A stretch of DNA of 64,000 nt from CBDHCC01 sp965261015 (GCA_965261015.1 CBDHCC010000002.1:372001-436000); one strand, 5' to 3'; positions 38,429 to 48,400 are shown, counted from the stretch's first letter. A program made the numbers and translations. The notes: generated by a model not told the origin, from the sequence alone.

Positions 38429-40021
38429 ATGACCGATGCTCACCTCGACCCCGCGATGCGCGACGCCGCCCAGACCTCCCAGGCCTGGCCATTCGTGGAG
38501 GCGCGCAAGCTGCTGGCCCGTTATCCCGACGGCAAGCCGGGCGACGCGCCGATCGTGTTCGAAACCGGCTACGGCCCGTCCGGCTTGCCGCACATCGGCA
38601 CGTTCCAGGAGGTGTTCCGCACCACTTTGGTGCAGCGCGCCTACGAGACGCTGACGGGCGGCGCGCCCACCCGCCTCATCACCTTTTCCGACGACATGGA
38701 TGGCCTGCGTAAGGTGCCGGACGGCGTGCCGGACCGGGAGCGGATGACGGCGGGCATCGACCACCCGCTGTGCGAGGTGCCGGACCCGTGGGGCTGCCAC
38801 GACAGCTACGCGGCCCACAACAACGCGCTGCTGCGCGACTTCCTGCACCGCTTCGGCTTTTCCTTCGAGTTCGTGGCGTCGTCGGACCGCTACCGCTCCG
38901 GCGCGTTCGACGACGCCCTGCGTCGCGTACTGGCGGCGAACGATGCCATTCTGTCCATCATGCTGCCGACACTGGGCGAGGAGCGCCGTCGGACCTACTC
39001 GCCCATTCTTCCGATCAGCCCGTCGTCCGGCAAGGTGCTGCAGGTGCCCGTCGAGGTGCTGGACGCCCAGGCCGGCCTGGTCGCGTTCGAGGATGCGGGC
39101 ACCCGGGTCGAACATTGCGTGCTGTCGGGCGGTGCCAAGCTGCAATGGAAGGTCGATTGGGCGATGCGTTGGGTGGCGCTGGGCGTCGATTACGAGATGT
39201 ACGGCAAGGACCTGACCGATTCCGGCGTGCTGGGCGGGCGGATCGCCAAGGTGCTGGGCGGCCGCAAGCCCGAGGGACTGATCTACGAGATGTTCCTGGA
39301 CGAGGACGGCACCAAGATCTCCAAGTCGAAGGGCAACGGCCTGACGATGGACGAATGGCTGCGCCTGGGACCGGAAAAGTCGCTGGAGGCGTTCCTCTAT
39401 CGGGAACCCACCAGCGCCAAGCACCTGCACGCCCGTGTCGTGCCAAAGGCCGCCGACGATCTGATGGACTTCCGCGCGCGCTATGCCGATCAGTCGCCGG
39501 ACAAGCGCGCGGCCAACCCGGTCTGGCACTGTTACGCCGGCGCTCCGCCACCGGCCTTGCCCGTCACCTATTCCCTGCTCCTGAACCTGATCGGCGTGCT
39601 GGGCGCGGAGGCGGACCGGGACACCGTCTGGCGCTATCTGACCCGCGTGGTCGGCGAGCTGGAGGATGACGCTCGCGGTGAACTGGACACCCTGATCGAC
39701 GGCGCGCTCGCTTATGCGGCGGAGGAGGGAGAGGCTCCGGCCCGTCGCGCCCCCACCGCGCCGGAGATTGCGGGATTGCGGCGGCTGGACCGGGCGCTCG
39801 CCGACCTGGCGAACGACGCGGACGCGGAGGCGATCCAGACGGAAGTCTATCGGGTGGGCAAGGAGGGGGAGTTCGCGTCGCTGCGGGACTGGTTCCGCGC
39901 CCTATACGAGACGCTGCTCGGCACCAGCGCGGGGCCGCGGATGGGGACCTTCGTCGCCATGGTCGGCATCGACACCGCCCGGCGGCTGATCGGCGAGGCG
40001 CTGAAGCGCGCGCCCGACTGA
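38429..40021 (+). CDS. lysS: class I lysyl-tRNA synthetase
   Basis: A 530-residue enzyme charging tRNA-Lys. The class I signatures are PHIGT at 54-58 and KISKS at 296-300, so it is the archaeal-type LysRS1, the usual form in alphaproteobacteria, and not the class II enzyme. The C-terminal helical part (WHCYAGAPPPALPVTYSLLL) is the anticodon-binding region. The ATG at 38429 is about 90 bases from the divergent helicase start. Confidence 0.96.
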   Translation: MTDAHLDPAMRDAAQTSQAWPFVEARKLLARYPDGKPGDAPIVFETGYGPSGLPHIGTFQEVFRTTLVQRAYETLTGGAPTRLITFSDDMDGLRKVPDGVPDRERMTAGIDHPLCEVPDPWGCHDSYAAHNNALLRDFLHRFGFSFEFVASSDRYRSGAFDDALRRVLAANDAILSIMLPTLGEERRRTYSPILPISPSSGKVLQVPVEVLDAQAGLVAFEDAGTRVEHCVLSGGAKLQWKVDWAMRWVALGVDYEMYGKDLTDSGVLGGRIAKVLGGRKPEGLIYEMFLDEDGTKISKSKGNGLTMDEWLRLGPEKSLEAFLYREPTSAKHLHARVVPKAADDLMDFRARYADQSPDKRAANPVWHCYAGAPPPALPVTYSLLLNLIGVLGAEADRDTVWRYLTRVVGELEDDARGELDTLIDGALAYAAEEGEAPARRAPTAPEIAGLRRLDRALADLANDADAEAIQTEVYRVGKEGEFASLRDWFRALYETLLGTSAGPRMGTFVAMVGIDTARRLIGEALKRAPD

Positions 40022-40024
40022 CGA

Positions 40025-41041
40025 TCAGCCGGCCGAGGGGCCGGTCGGTTCGGCGTCCAACACGGCCAGCAGCGCCTCGCTCGCCAGGCGGATGCTGCGG
40101 AACTGGTCGCGCAGCGGCAGGCTGAGCATCGGACCCACGTCCGTCTTGTTCGCGTCCACGATGTAGAGCCGCCCGTCGTGCCGGTCGCGCAGCACGTCGA
40201 GCGTCCCCCAATCCAGGCCCATCGCCGCGCAGAACCGACCGATCGCCGCGCATTCGTCGGTCGAGAACACGGCGGCAGGGTCGATCAGGGACACCTCCAC
40301 GTTGCTGATCGAGTTGAAGCGATCTGACTTGGGTCGCCGCTTCGGATACACCGCCACGGGCTGCCCGCCGACCACCTGTGTTCGCAGGTCCAGGACGGAC
40401 GAGTCGTCGCCGGTGTCGACGAGGCGCTGCACGACCGTGCCCGCGACAGGCTCCTGCGGGCACACGATCACGCAGCCATCGTGGCGGGAATTCGTCTCGC
40501 TCTTGCGCACGGCCGGACCCTGGTGCGCCCGCGGATCGACGGCGAGCGAATATCCGAACGCCTGTTCGAAGGCTGCGCCGACACGGCTTTTCCGAATGTC
40601 CGCACAGCCGTAATTGAGGGCCAGTCCCCCGGGCGGAAGTTGCGGCGGGCTGACGGTCGCGTCGTCGAAGAAGACGGCGGCGCAGGCGTCGTCCGGACGG
40701 GTGGCCACCGCCAGCCCGGCCCAACTCATGGCCGCGTGGACCATGTACCAAGGGCGCGGGCGATCGGGCGCGAACCACAGCTGGCGCCGCTCGCGCCCGA
40801 CAGCGCGCAACCACCACCGGCGGACCATCAGGATCAGCACGACGCGCAAGCCGCGCCCGATCTCCCGCACCAGCGCCCAGTCCAGATGGACGCTGGCACC
40901 CGTCTTGCGGATGATCAGCGTGCGCCCGTCCAGCGCCAGGTCGTTCAGCCATGATCCGCTGGCGTTCGGCGCGTTGGCTTCCGGCTGGGCGGGCAGGGCT
41001 GCGAGCGACGGCAGCGACAGGTCGGGGGTGTGAGAGGGCAA
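40025..41041 (-). CDS. hypothetical protein, ATP-grasp-like
   Basis: A 338-residue protein. The C-terminal third (CAAMGLDWGTLDVLRDRHDG, then RLYIVDANKTDVGP) resembles the metal-binding end of ATP-grasp enzymes, and the middle has CVIVCPQEPVAGTVVQRLVD, a possible nucleotide lysine/glutamate region. The N-terminal 120 residues are Trp/Arg-rich and unlike any domain recognised. The family and ligated substrate are unknown. The frame opens with TTG at 41041 without a strong ribosome site, so the start is uncertain. It lies 112 bases downstream of the prolyl-hydroxylase-like gene, on the same strand. Confidence 0.6.
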   Translation of the reverse strand: MPSHTPDLSLPSLAALPAQPEANAPNASGSWLNDLALDGRTLIIRKTGASVHLDWALVREIGRGLRVVLILMVRRWWLRAVGRERRQLWFAPDRPRPWYMVHAAMSWAGLAVATRPDDACAAVFFDDATVSPPQLPPGGLALNYGCADIRKSRVGAAFEQAFGYSLAVDPRAHQGPAVRKSETNSRHDGCVIVCPQEPVAGTVVQRLVDTGDDSSVLDLRTQVVGGQPVAVYPKRRPKSDRFNSISNVEVSLIDPAAVFSTDECAAIGRFCAAMGLDWGTLDVLRDRHDGRLYIVDANKTDVGPMLSLPLRDQFRSIRLASEALLAVLDAEPTGPSAG

Positions 41042-41153
41042 GGCGTGTCTCGTGATGGGGCGGGCGGGTGGGTTGTGCGACGGTGCGCGTGGGGCCGGTC
41101 GGCTGAATCAGGGATGGACGGGACCGCGACCGCGCTGGGCGGTCGCCCGGCGG

Positions 41154-41855
41154 TCAGCTGCCCCAGGGGTTCTCCCGGAACCATTTGGTGATGATGTGCT
41201 TCGTGCCGCGCACGACCGGTCGGCCGGCGTGGATCGTGAGCGCGTTGGGTTGCCCGTCGCCGCCCATGTTGTTCCACAACAGCAGTGTCCCGGCGCTCGG
41301 CTCGACGGAGATGCCCATGTCCGTGAACTCGGTCTGCCCGCCCTCCTCCACGTCGTTCAGGAACACCATCGCCGTCCAGGTGCGCTGGCCCCCGCCATGG
41401 ATTTCGCCGCGCCAATAAGGCTCCGTGATGTGGAAATAGTCCTGATGCGGCTTGAACTGCTGCCCCACCTCATAGCGCTGGCCCTGCAGCGTCTCGCCGA
41501 ACTCCTCCATGATGCCCAGAAGGTGGCTGATCCGCTGGTCGATGGCGCGGATGTCCCAGTCCTGGCGGTCCATGTCGCAGGACGAGGAGGTGCGGAACTC
41601 GCGGTCCGGATCGGCCGCGTAGAGCTTGGACGGGAACGCGTGCCGGTCGATCCGCTCGATCAGCATCGCGCGCTGCACCGGTGGCAGGAAGTCGTGAAAG
41701 ACATACATGTCGACCTGGTCGGTCTCGACGCGCTGGACACCCTGAGTGGCCTGCAGCCGAGCGTTCACGGCGGCACCGATGCGCGCCATCCGGTCCGCGC
41801 TGGAACCGCGCGCACGCAACTCGTCGATCTTATCCGGCGTCAGCACCGTCGTCAC
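41154..41855 (-). CDS. prolyl 4-hydroxylase-like 2OG-Fe(II) oxygenase
   Basis: A 233-residue double-stranded beta-helix dioxygenase. The iron ligands are His137 and Asp139 (KPHQDYFH) and His209 (LTIHAGRPVV), and Lys219 should bind 2-oxoglutarate. The layout VFLNDVEEGGQTEFTDMGISVEP is that of the catalytic domain of eukaryotic prolyl 4-hydroxylases, here with a bacterial N-terminal 55-residue lead. The substrate protein is unknown. It starts with GTG overlapping the amidohydrolase stop (GTGA). Confidence 0.92.
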   Translation of the reverse strand: MTTVLTPDKIDELRARGSSADRMARIGAAVNARLQATQGVQRVETDQVDMYVFHDFLPPVQRAMLIERIDRHAFPSKLYAADPDREFRTSSSCDMDRQDWDIRAIDQRISHLLGIMEEFGETLQGQRYEVGQQFKPHQDYFHITEPYWRGEIHGGGQRTWTAMVFLNDVEEGGQTEFTDMGISVEPSAGTLLLWNNMGGDGQPNALTIHAGRPVVRGTKHIITKWFRENPWGS

Positions 41856-43147
41856 TGTTCATCGCCCTTCACGATCCGGCCCGATGCCATCACGAAGCGT
41901 ACATCTTGCAGGATCGCCACGTTCGTCAAGGGATCGCCGTCGACCGCGATGAGATCCGCCGAATAGCCCGGCGCGACCCGGCCCAGGCGATCCTCCATGT
42001 CCAGCACCTTGGCGGCTTCCGTCGTGGCCGACGCGACGGCTTCGGCCGGCGTCAACCCGACAAGCTGGACCAGCAATGCGAACTCCTCCGCGTTGCGACC
42101 GTGCTCGAACACTGCGGCGTCCGTTCCGAACACGACGGGCACGCCCTTCGCTCGGGCGGCCTTCGCGGCCTGGCCCACGAGCGAGAGCGTCTGGCGGACC
42201 TTGACCTCCACCGCGGGGGTGAACACGCCCGTGCCCAGCCGCTCACGAATGCCGGTGTAGGCCATCAGCGTGGGCACCAGCACGGACCCGGTCCGCTTCA
42301 TCTGATCCAGGGCCGCATCGTCGGCGAAGGTCCCGTGCTCGATGGAATCGACCCCGGCCCGCGACGCGGCCTCGATCCCCCTGGCTCCGTGCGCGTGGGC
42401 CGCGGCCTTGAGGCCCAGCGAATGGGCGGTGTCGACGATCGCCTTCATCTCGGCGTCGGTGAAGTGCGCGTCCAGGCCGCGCGCCTGCTGCGACAGCACG
42501 CCGCCCGTCGCAGTGAACTTGATGACCTGCGCGCCGTCTCGCGCCTGGGAGCGGACCACGGCCGTGCACTGGTCGACGCCGGTGCAGGTGTTGCCGGCCG
42601 CGATCGCCGAGAGCACTTCCGGTCTAAAGCCGGACACGTCGCCATGGCCGCCGATGATGGAGATCGCGGGGCCGCTGGCGATCACGCGCGGACCGGGGAT
42701 CAGGCCGTCGGCCGTGGCGCGGCCCAGCTCGATCCCGGCCAGGCGGCCGGAACCCACATTGCGCACCGTGGTGAAGCCCGCGCGCACGGTCAGCCGCGCG
42801 TTCTTCGCGCCGACCATCATCTCGTGCTCCGCGCCCTGCACCGCCTCGTCGCGATAGTCGCTGCCCGGGTCGCCGGTCAGGTGGGTGTGGAGGTCGATCA
42901 ATCCGGGCAGCACGGTGGCGTCGCCCAGGTCGACCACCCGCACACCGGCCGGTTGCGGCACCCGGCCGGGGGTGACGGTCGTGATCGTGCCGTCCTCCTC
43001 GACGATCGTCGCCGGCCCGCCCAGGCCGGTGGCGGGATCGGCGATCAGCCGTCCGGCATAGACAGCAACCGTTTCCGCGGCGCTCAACCCCGGCACGGTC
43101 AAGGCACACAGGGCGACACAGAGACGAGCGGAACGACGCGGATCCAT
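41852..43147 (-). CDS. exported amidohydrolase (imidazolonepropionase-like)
   Basis: A 431-residue metal-dependent hydrolase. A signal peptide (VALCALTVPGLSAAE) predicts export. GLIDLHTHL holds His87 and His89; later ATGGVLSQQARG, AAAHAHGARG, SIEHGTF and PVVFGTDAAVFEHG supply the other metal and catalytic positions of the amidohydrolase superfamily. Members with signal peptides are often Xaa-Pro dipeptidase or similar enzymes acting on peptides. The overlap with a prolyl-hydroxylase-like gene is suggestive but no substrate can be named. Confidence 0.9.
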   Translation of the reverse strand: MDPRRSARLCVALCALTVPGLSAAETVAVYAGRLIADPATGLGGPATIVEEDGTITTVTPGRVPQPAGVRVVDLGDATVLPGLIDLHTHLTGDPGSDYRDEAVQGAEHEMMVGAKNARLTVRAGFTTVRNVGSGRLAGIELGRATADGLIPGPRVIASGPAISIIGGHGDVSGFRPEVLSAIAAGNTCTGVDQCTAVVRSQARDGAQVIKFTATGGVLSQQARGLDAHFTDAEMKAIVDTAHSLGLKAAAHAHGARGIEAASRAGVDSIEHGTFADDAALDQMKRTGSVLVPTLMAYTGIRERLGTGVFTPAVEVKVRQTLSLVGQAAKAARAKGVPVVFGTDAAVFEHGRNAEEFALLVQLVGLTPAEAVASATTEAAKVLDMEDRLGRVAPGYSADLIAVDGDPLTNVAILQDVRFVMASGRIVKGDEQ

Positions 43148-43289
43148 CAGCTAACTTCCCCTATCTGACCGCGCGCAGACTGGCGCGGGACGGCCCGGGG
43201 GGCAAGGGGCGGACCCGGCATAGCACCGCGCTCCAACCCCTCTCCCAGCGCCGGCCCCCGACACCTGGCCGGCTCATTCTCTCGGCAGC

Positions 43290-45080
43290 CTATTCCTCCC
43301 CCATTCGCAGCGCCGCGATGAACGCCTCCTGCGGGATGCTCACACTCCCATATTCCCGCATCTTGGCTTTGCCCGCCTTTTGCTTGTCCAGCAGCTTCTT
43401 CTTGCGGCTGATGTCGCCGCCGTAGCACTTCGCCGTCACGTCCTTTCGCATCGCGCTGATGGTTTCGCGCGCGACCACCTTGCCGCCGATCGCGGCCTGG
43501 ACGGGAATCTTGAAGAGGTGGCGGGGGATCAGGTCCTTTAGGCGCTCGCACAGCTGCCGGCCGCGCGCCTCGGCCGCTGCCCGGTGGACGATCATCGAAA
43601 GCGCGTCGACCGCCTCCGCGTTCACCAGGATGTTCATCAGCACCAGGTCGCCGGGGCGCAGGCCGATCTGTTCGTAGTCGAAGCTGGCATAGCCGCGCGA
43701 CAGGCTCTTCAGGCGATCGTAGAAGTCGAACACGACCTCGTTCAAGGGCAGCTCGTAGCTCACCTGGGCGCGCCCGCCGACATAGGTCAGGTCCGTCTGG
43801 ATGCCGCGCCGGTCCTGGCAGAGCTTGAGCACGGAGCCGAGATACTCGTCGGGGACGTAGATGACGGCCTTGATCCAGGGCTCGTCCACCTCCTCGATGC
43901 GGGTCGGGTCCGGCCAGTCGGCCGGGTTGTGGATCATCGCCTCCCCGCCACCCCGGAAGCGCACGCGGTACACAACGGACGGCGCGGTGGTGATCAGGTC
44001 CAGATCGTATTCGCGAGTCAGGCGCTCCTGGATGATCTCCAGATGGAGCAGGCCCAGAAAGCCGCAGCGGAAGCCCATGCCGAGCGCGGCGGACGTCTCC
44101 ATCTCATAGGAGAAGCTGGCGTCGTTCAGGCGCAGGCGGGCGACGGAGTCCCGCAGCTTGTCGAAATCGGCCGCGTCGGCGGGGAACAGGCCGCAGAAGA
44201 CGACGGGCTGCACCTCCTTGAAGCCGGGCAGCGCGTCCGTCGCCCCGCCCTTCACGGTGGTGATGGTGTCGCCGACCGCGGTGTCGGCGATGTCCTTGAT
44301 CTGCGCGGTGATGAAGCCGATCTCGCCGGGTCCCAGTTCGTCCAGCTGCTCGATCTTGGGCCGGAACGCGCCCACCCGGTCCACCAGATGCGTGGAGCCG
44401 GCGGCCATGAAGCGGACCTGCTGGCCCCGCCGGATCGCCCCGTCGATCACGCGCACCAGAATGACGACGCCCAGATACGGGTCATACCAGCTGTCGACCA
44501 GCATAGCCTTGAGCGGCGCGTCGGGGTCGCCGGTGGGCGGCGGGATGCGCGCCACCACCGCGTCCAGCACCTCGTCGATGCCGATGCCGGCCTTGGCGGA
44601 GGTCTCGATGGCGTCGCTGGCGTCCAGCCCGATGACATCTTCGATCTCTTTCCGCACGCGGGCGGGTTCGGCGGCGGGCAGGTCGATCTTGTTGATGACC
44701 GGCACGATCTCATGGTCGTGCTCGATCGACTGATAGACGTTGGCGAGCGTCTGCGCCTCCACGCCCTGCGCGGCGTCGACCACCAGCAGCGCGCCCTCGC
44801 ACGCGGCCAGGCTGCGGCTGACCTCGTAGGCGAAGTCGACATGGCCGGGCGTGTCCATCAGGTTGAGCACATGGCCCTTCCAGTCGAGCCGCACGGTCTG
44901 CGCCTTGATGGTGATCCCGCGTTCGCGCTCTATGTCCATGTTGTCGAGCACCTGCGCCGACATCTCCCGCTCGGACAGCCCCCCGCACCGCTGGATGAGG
45001 CGGTCGGCCAGCGTCGACTTGCCGTGGTCGATGTGCGCGATGATGGAGAAGTTGCGGATGCGGGAGCGGTCGGTGGTCAT
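43290..45080 (-). CDS. lepA: elongation factor 4 (LepA)
   Basis: A 596-residue translational GTPase that back-translocates or remodels stalled ribosomes. G1 is AHIDHGKSTLADRL, G3 DTPGHVDF, and G4 NKIDL. The LepA-specific C-terminal domain ends in SRKKKLLDKQKAGKAKMREY. The ATG at 45080 is divergent from the restriction-modification gene. Confidence 0.97.
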   Translation of the reverse strand: MTTDRSRIRNFSIIAHIDHGKSTLADRLIQRCGGLSEREMSAQVLDNMDIERERGITIKAQTVRLDWKGHVLNLMDTPGHVDFAYEVSRSLAACEGALLVVDAAQGVEAQTLANVYQSIEHDHEIVPVINKIDLPAAEPARVRKEIEDVIGLDASDAIETSAKAGIGIDEVLDAVVARIPPPTGDPDAPLKAMLVDSWYDPYLGVVILVRVIDGAIRRGQQVRFMAAGSTHLVDRVGAFRPKIEQLDELGPGEIGFITAQIKDIADTAVGDTITTVKGGATDALPGFKEVQPVVFCGLFPADAADFDKLRDSVARLRLNDASFSYEMETSAALGMGFRCGFLGLLHLEIIQERLTREYDLDLITTAPSVVYRVRFRGGGEAMIHNPADWPDPTRIEEVDEPWIKAVIYVPDEYLGSVLKLCQDRRGIQTDLTYVGGRAQVSYELPLNEVVFDFYDRLKSLSRGYASFDYEQIGLRPGDLVLMNILVNAEAVDALSMIVHRAAAEARGRQLCERLKDLIPRHLFKIPVQAAIGGKVVARETISAMRKDVTAKCYGGDISRKKKLLDKQKAGKAKMREYGSVSIPQEAFIAALRMGEE

Positions 45081-45168
45081 GGTGGGGGGCCGCTTAGCAC
45101 GAGCGGGGGCTGGTGACAGGGGGAGCGGGCCGGATTAGCGCGAGCGACCACCAAGGGGGAACAGGCGC

Positions 45169-48100
45169 ATGGACATCGACGGCTATCTGGCGGAGGTCCG
45201 CCGCCTGTGGAGCACCGGGCAGGCGACCGAGCACTCCTACTGCCCGGCCCTTCAGACCCTGTTCCGCTCGGTCGACCCCGCGCTCGACGTCATCAACGAG
45301 CCCAAGAAGTCCGAGGGTGGAATGCCCGATTTCCTGTTTCAGCGGAACGCCATCTCCATCGGCTGGGCCGAGGCCAAGGACATCGACAAGGACGTCATCC
45401 GCCTGAAGGGCTATTCCGTCGAACAGCGCCGCCGCTACGAGGCCGCCTACCCCAACCTGCTCTACACCAACGGCGTCGATTTCGAGTTCATTCGGTCGGG
45501 CGAGCCCGTCCACCTGGTCTCCATCGCCGACTTCGCGCCCGGCCTGCCCGGCAACCCGGACCGCTTCGACGAGCTGTCCCGTCAGTTGGCCCTATTCGCC
45601 GAACAGCGGCCCGTCTCCATCCGCTCCGCCCAGAACCTGGCGCAGCGGATGGCGGCCAAGGCGGCGATCATCAAGGACGAGATCGGGCTGGCGCTGGCCG
45701 CCGACGCCGAGTTCCGCACCGGCCTGGGCCGCCAATTCACCACCTTCAAGGAAAACCTGCTGCCCAACCTGACGCCGGACGAGTTCGCCGACATCTACGC
45801 CGAGACCATCACCTACGGCATGTTCGCCGCGCGCCTGCACGACGACACGCTCGACACCTTCAGCCGGGCCGAGGCGCTGGAGAAGCTGCCGAAATCCAAC
45901 CCCTTCCTGCGCGGGCTGTTTCAGTACATCGCGGGCTACGACATCCCCGACCGGCTACGTTATGTGGTGGATGACCTGGCGGAAGTGCTGCGCGCCAGCG
46001 ACCCCCACTCGCTGTTCGCCGAGTTTGGCAAGTTCACCGCGCGCAACGACCCGTTCCTGCACTTCTACGAAACCTTCCTGGCCGCCTACAACCCGAAGAA
46101 GCGCAAAGCGCGCGGCGTCTGGTACACGCCCGAACCCGTGGTCGACTTCATCGTGCGCGCGGTGGACGACGTGCTGAAGAGTGAGTTCGGCATTGCCGAC
46201 GGCCTGGCCGACGCGGGCAAGGTAACGGTCGACTGGGACACGGGCCAGACGCGGGACGGCAAGCCGGTCACGGTCAAGAAGGAGGTCCACCGCGTCCAAA
46301 TATTGGACCCGGCGACGGGCACGGGGACCTTCCTGGCCAAGACGGTGCAGACGGTGGCCGATCGGGTAAAGGCGCGCGCGCCGGGCAAGTGGTCCGCATA
46401 TGTGGAGGAGGACCTGCTGCCCCGCCTGCACGGGTTCGAGCTCTTAATGGCGAGCTACGCCATGTGCCACATGAAGCTGGACATGCAGCTGACGGAGAGC
46501 GGGTACAAGCCGGGTTCCGGCACGAAGCCCGCCGATTGGCCGGCGGGCAAGCAGTGGCCCCCGCGCCTGTCCGTGTGGCTGACCAACGCGCTGGAGCCGG
46601 CCGAGCGCGAGGTGAAGGACCTGTTCTTCCAGCAACTGGCCGACGAGGCGCGCGGGGCCAGCGAGGTGAAGCGCCAGACGCCGATCATGTGCGTGATCGG
46701 CAACCCGCCCTATTCGGGACCTTCACAAAACATGAGTTCTCACGCGAGAAATCTTGTGAAACCATATAAAGAAGGACTATCAGAACGCAAAATCAATCTT
46801 GATGATGACTACATTAAATTTGTTCGATTGGCTGAAACGGTCATTGAGAAGAACGGCCGAGGCGTCGTTGGCTTTATAACAAATAACTCCTATCTCGATG
46901 CCACAACACTTCGTGTTATGAGAAAGCATATGCTAAAGACCTTTGATAGCATCTACGTGACTAATCTTTACGGCGACACTCGATCTGCTGAGAAAAACGT
47001 CGATGAGAATGTTTTTGACATCATGCAAGGCGTAGCTGTCGTTATTCTTACGAAAGGCGGCAAAGGCGCGCCAGGATTAAGCTATGCCGAAATTAAGGGC
47101 TTAAGAGAGCACAAGTATGATTTTCTTGGGAGTGCTGGTTACAACAGCGGCAATTCTCTTACTGCAAACGAGCCCTACTACTTCTTTTTACCTAAGTCGC
47201 TTTCAAAAAACACCGTTCAGACCTTTGCAATTGACGCTTTGTTTAGAACTCTAAGTAGCGGAATTCAGACAAAGAACGACGCTGTTACAATTCAGATTGA
47301 AAAAGCTGAACGCGACCGTGTTCTAAACGACTTCTTACAAAATGACGAGGTAGCGCTTGATGCGAAGTACCCTCCAAAGAAGGTTTGGACGGCAGCAAAA
47401 GCACGTGCCGACCTGATTACCGGACAATTTGACATAACTGAGATCGTTTATCGGCCCTTTGACTTACGATACACAGTCCAGACGCAGAAGTCTGGAGGAT
47501 TTTTAGGAAGGCCGAGATATAAAGTAATGCGTCATTTCTCGAATGAAAACCTCGGTCTTATTGCTAATAAGAAGTTTGTTGGTGACGACTTTTCTCACGC
47601 AGGCGTGAGCGTTACCCCAATTTGTCATGGCACATTTTATCTTGGCAATCGGGGACAGGACTTTCTCTGCCCCCTCTACCTCTACCCCAATGAGGACGCG
47701 GCCCAGACCGACACGGAGGCGCCCACCGCCCGCACGCTGAACCTGGACCCGAAGCTCTACGTCACCCTCTGCCGCGCCGCCGGGATCGACCCCGCCGACA
47801 CCGCCGGGCCGGATGACGACTTCCGCGCGGCCACCGGCGACGCGCGGCCGAGCGAGATCAAGCTGTTCGACTATATCTACGGCGTGCTGCACTCGCCCGA
47901 TTATCGCGCGACCTACGCCGAGTTCCTGAAGATCGACTTCCCCCGCGTGCCCCTCCCCGCCAACCCGGAGGTCTTCGCCCATGTCAGCAAGAAGGGCGAG
48001 GCGCTCCGTCGCCTCCACCTGATGGAGCCCGCCGCCATCGGCGACGCGCCCTATCCCTTCCACGGCGACGGCGACGACGTGGTGGCGAAGGGTTATCCCA

Positions 48101-48330
48101 AACTGGACGGCGGAAACGTCCACATCAACCCGGACCAGTGGTTCGCCGGCGTGCCGCCGGTCGCCTGGCCCTTCCACATCGGCGGCTATCAGCCCGCGCA
48201 GAAGTGGCTGAAGGACCGCCGCGGCCGCTCGCTCTCCTTCGAGGACATCTCCCACTATCAGCGCATCGTCAAAATTCTGACGGAGACCGACCGGCTGATG
48301 GGCGAAATCGAGCTGCCGCTTGCCAGTTAG
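45169..48330 (+). CDS. single-chain restriction-modification enzyme (type IIG / ISP-like N6-adenine methyltransferase with nuclease)
   Basis: A 1053-residue protein. Residues about 1-110 look like a PD-(D/E)xK nuclease: Asp54 (MPDFLF) and Glu68-x-Lys70 (GWAEAKD). A helical linker follows, then the methyltransferase with ILDPATGTGTFL near 378-389 and NPPY at 512-515, the N6-adenine motif. No helicase motifs lie between, so it differs from LlaGI-type enzymes. From about 46721 to 47670 (residues about 518-832, where the target-recognition part should be) the DNA turns AT-rich: two 60-base lines count 25 G or C each, against 44 in a line near the 3' end. It should cut unmodified DNA and methylate self. 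Confidence 0.88.
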   Translation: MDIDGYLAEVRRLWSTGQATEHSYCPALQTLFRSVDPALDVINEPKKSEGGMPDFLFQRNAISIGWAEAKDIDKDVIRLKGYSVEQRRRYEAAYPNLLYTNGVDFEFIRSGEPVHLVSIADFAPGLPGNPDRFDELSRQLALFAEQRPVSIRSAQNLAQRMAAKAAIIKDEIGLALAADAEFRTGLGRQFTTFKENLLPNLTPDEFADIYAETITYGMFAARLHDDTLDTFSRAEALEKLPKSNPFLRGLFQYIAGYDIPDRLRYVVDDLAEVLRASDPHSLFAEFGKFTARNDPFLHFYETFLAAYNPKKRKARGVWYTPEPVVDFIVRAVDDVLKSEFGIADGLADAGKVTVDWDTGQTRDGKPVTVKKEVHRVQILDPATGTGTFLAKTVQTVADRVKARAPGKWSAYVEEDLLPRLHGFELLMASYAMCHMKLDMQLTESGYKPGSGTKPADWPAGKQWPPRLSVWLTNALEPAEREVKDLFFQQLADEARGASEVKRQTPIMCVIGNPPYSGPSQNMSSHARNLVKPYKEGLSERKINLDDDYIKFVRLAETVIEKNGRGVVGFITNNSYLDATTLRVMRKHMLKTFDSIYVTNLYGDTRSAEKNVDENVFDIMQGVAVVILTKGGKGAPGLSYAEIKGLREHKYDFLGSAGYNSGNSLTANEPYYFFLPKSLSKNTVQTFAIDALFRTLSSGIQTKNDAVTIQIEKAERDRVLNDFLQNDEVALDAKYPPKKVWTAAKARADLITGQFDITEIVYRPFDLRYTVQTQKSGGFLGRPRYKVMRHFSNENLGLIANKKFVGDDFSHAGVSVTPICHGTFYLGNRGQDFLCPLYLYPNEDAAQTDTEAPTARTLNLDPKLYVTLCRAAGIDPADTAGPDDDFRAATGDARPSEIKLFDYIYGVLHSPDYRATYAEFLKIDFPRVPLPANPEVFAHVSKKGEALRRLHLMEPAAIGDAPYPFHGDGDDVVAKGYPKLDGGNVHINPDQWFAGVPPVAWPFHIGGYQPAQKWLKDRRGRSLSFEDISHYQRIVKILTETDRLMGEIELPLAS

Positions 48331-48400
48331 GCGACGGCGCGGCCGCGCGCCTGTGAGCTGTTGTTCATCAGCAACCGCTCGCCCGCCTTCCCTCTCGGGT

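Noticed and set aside
35626..38712. 1028-codon plus-strand frame opposite the DinG-type helicase
   Set aside because: It is the antisense shadow of a gene with Walker and Fe-S motifs; the product is Gln/Arg/Gly-rich and meaningless.
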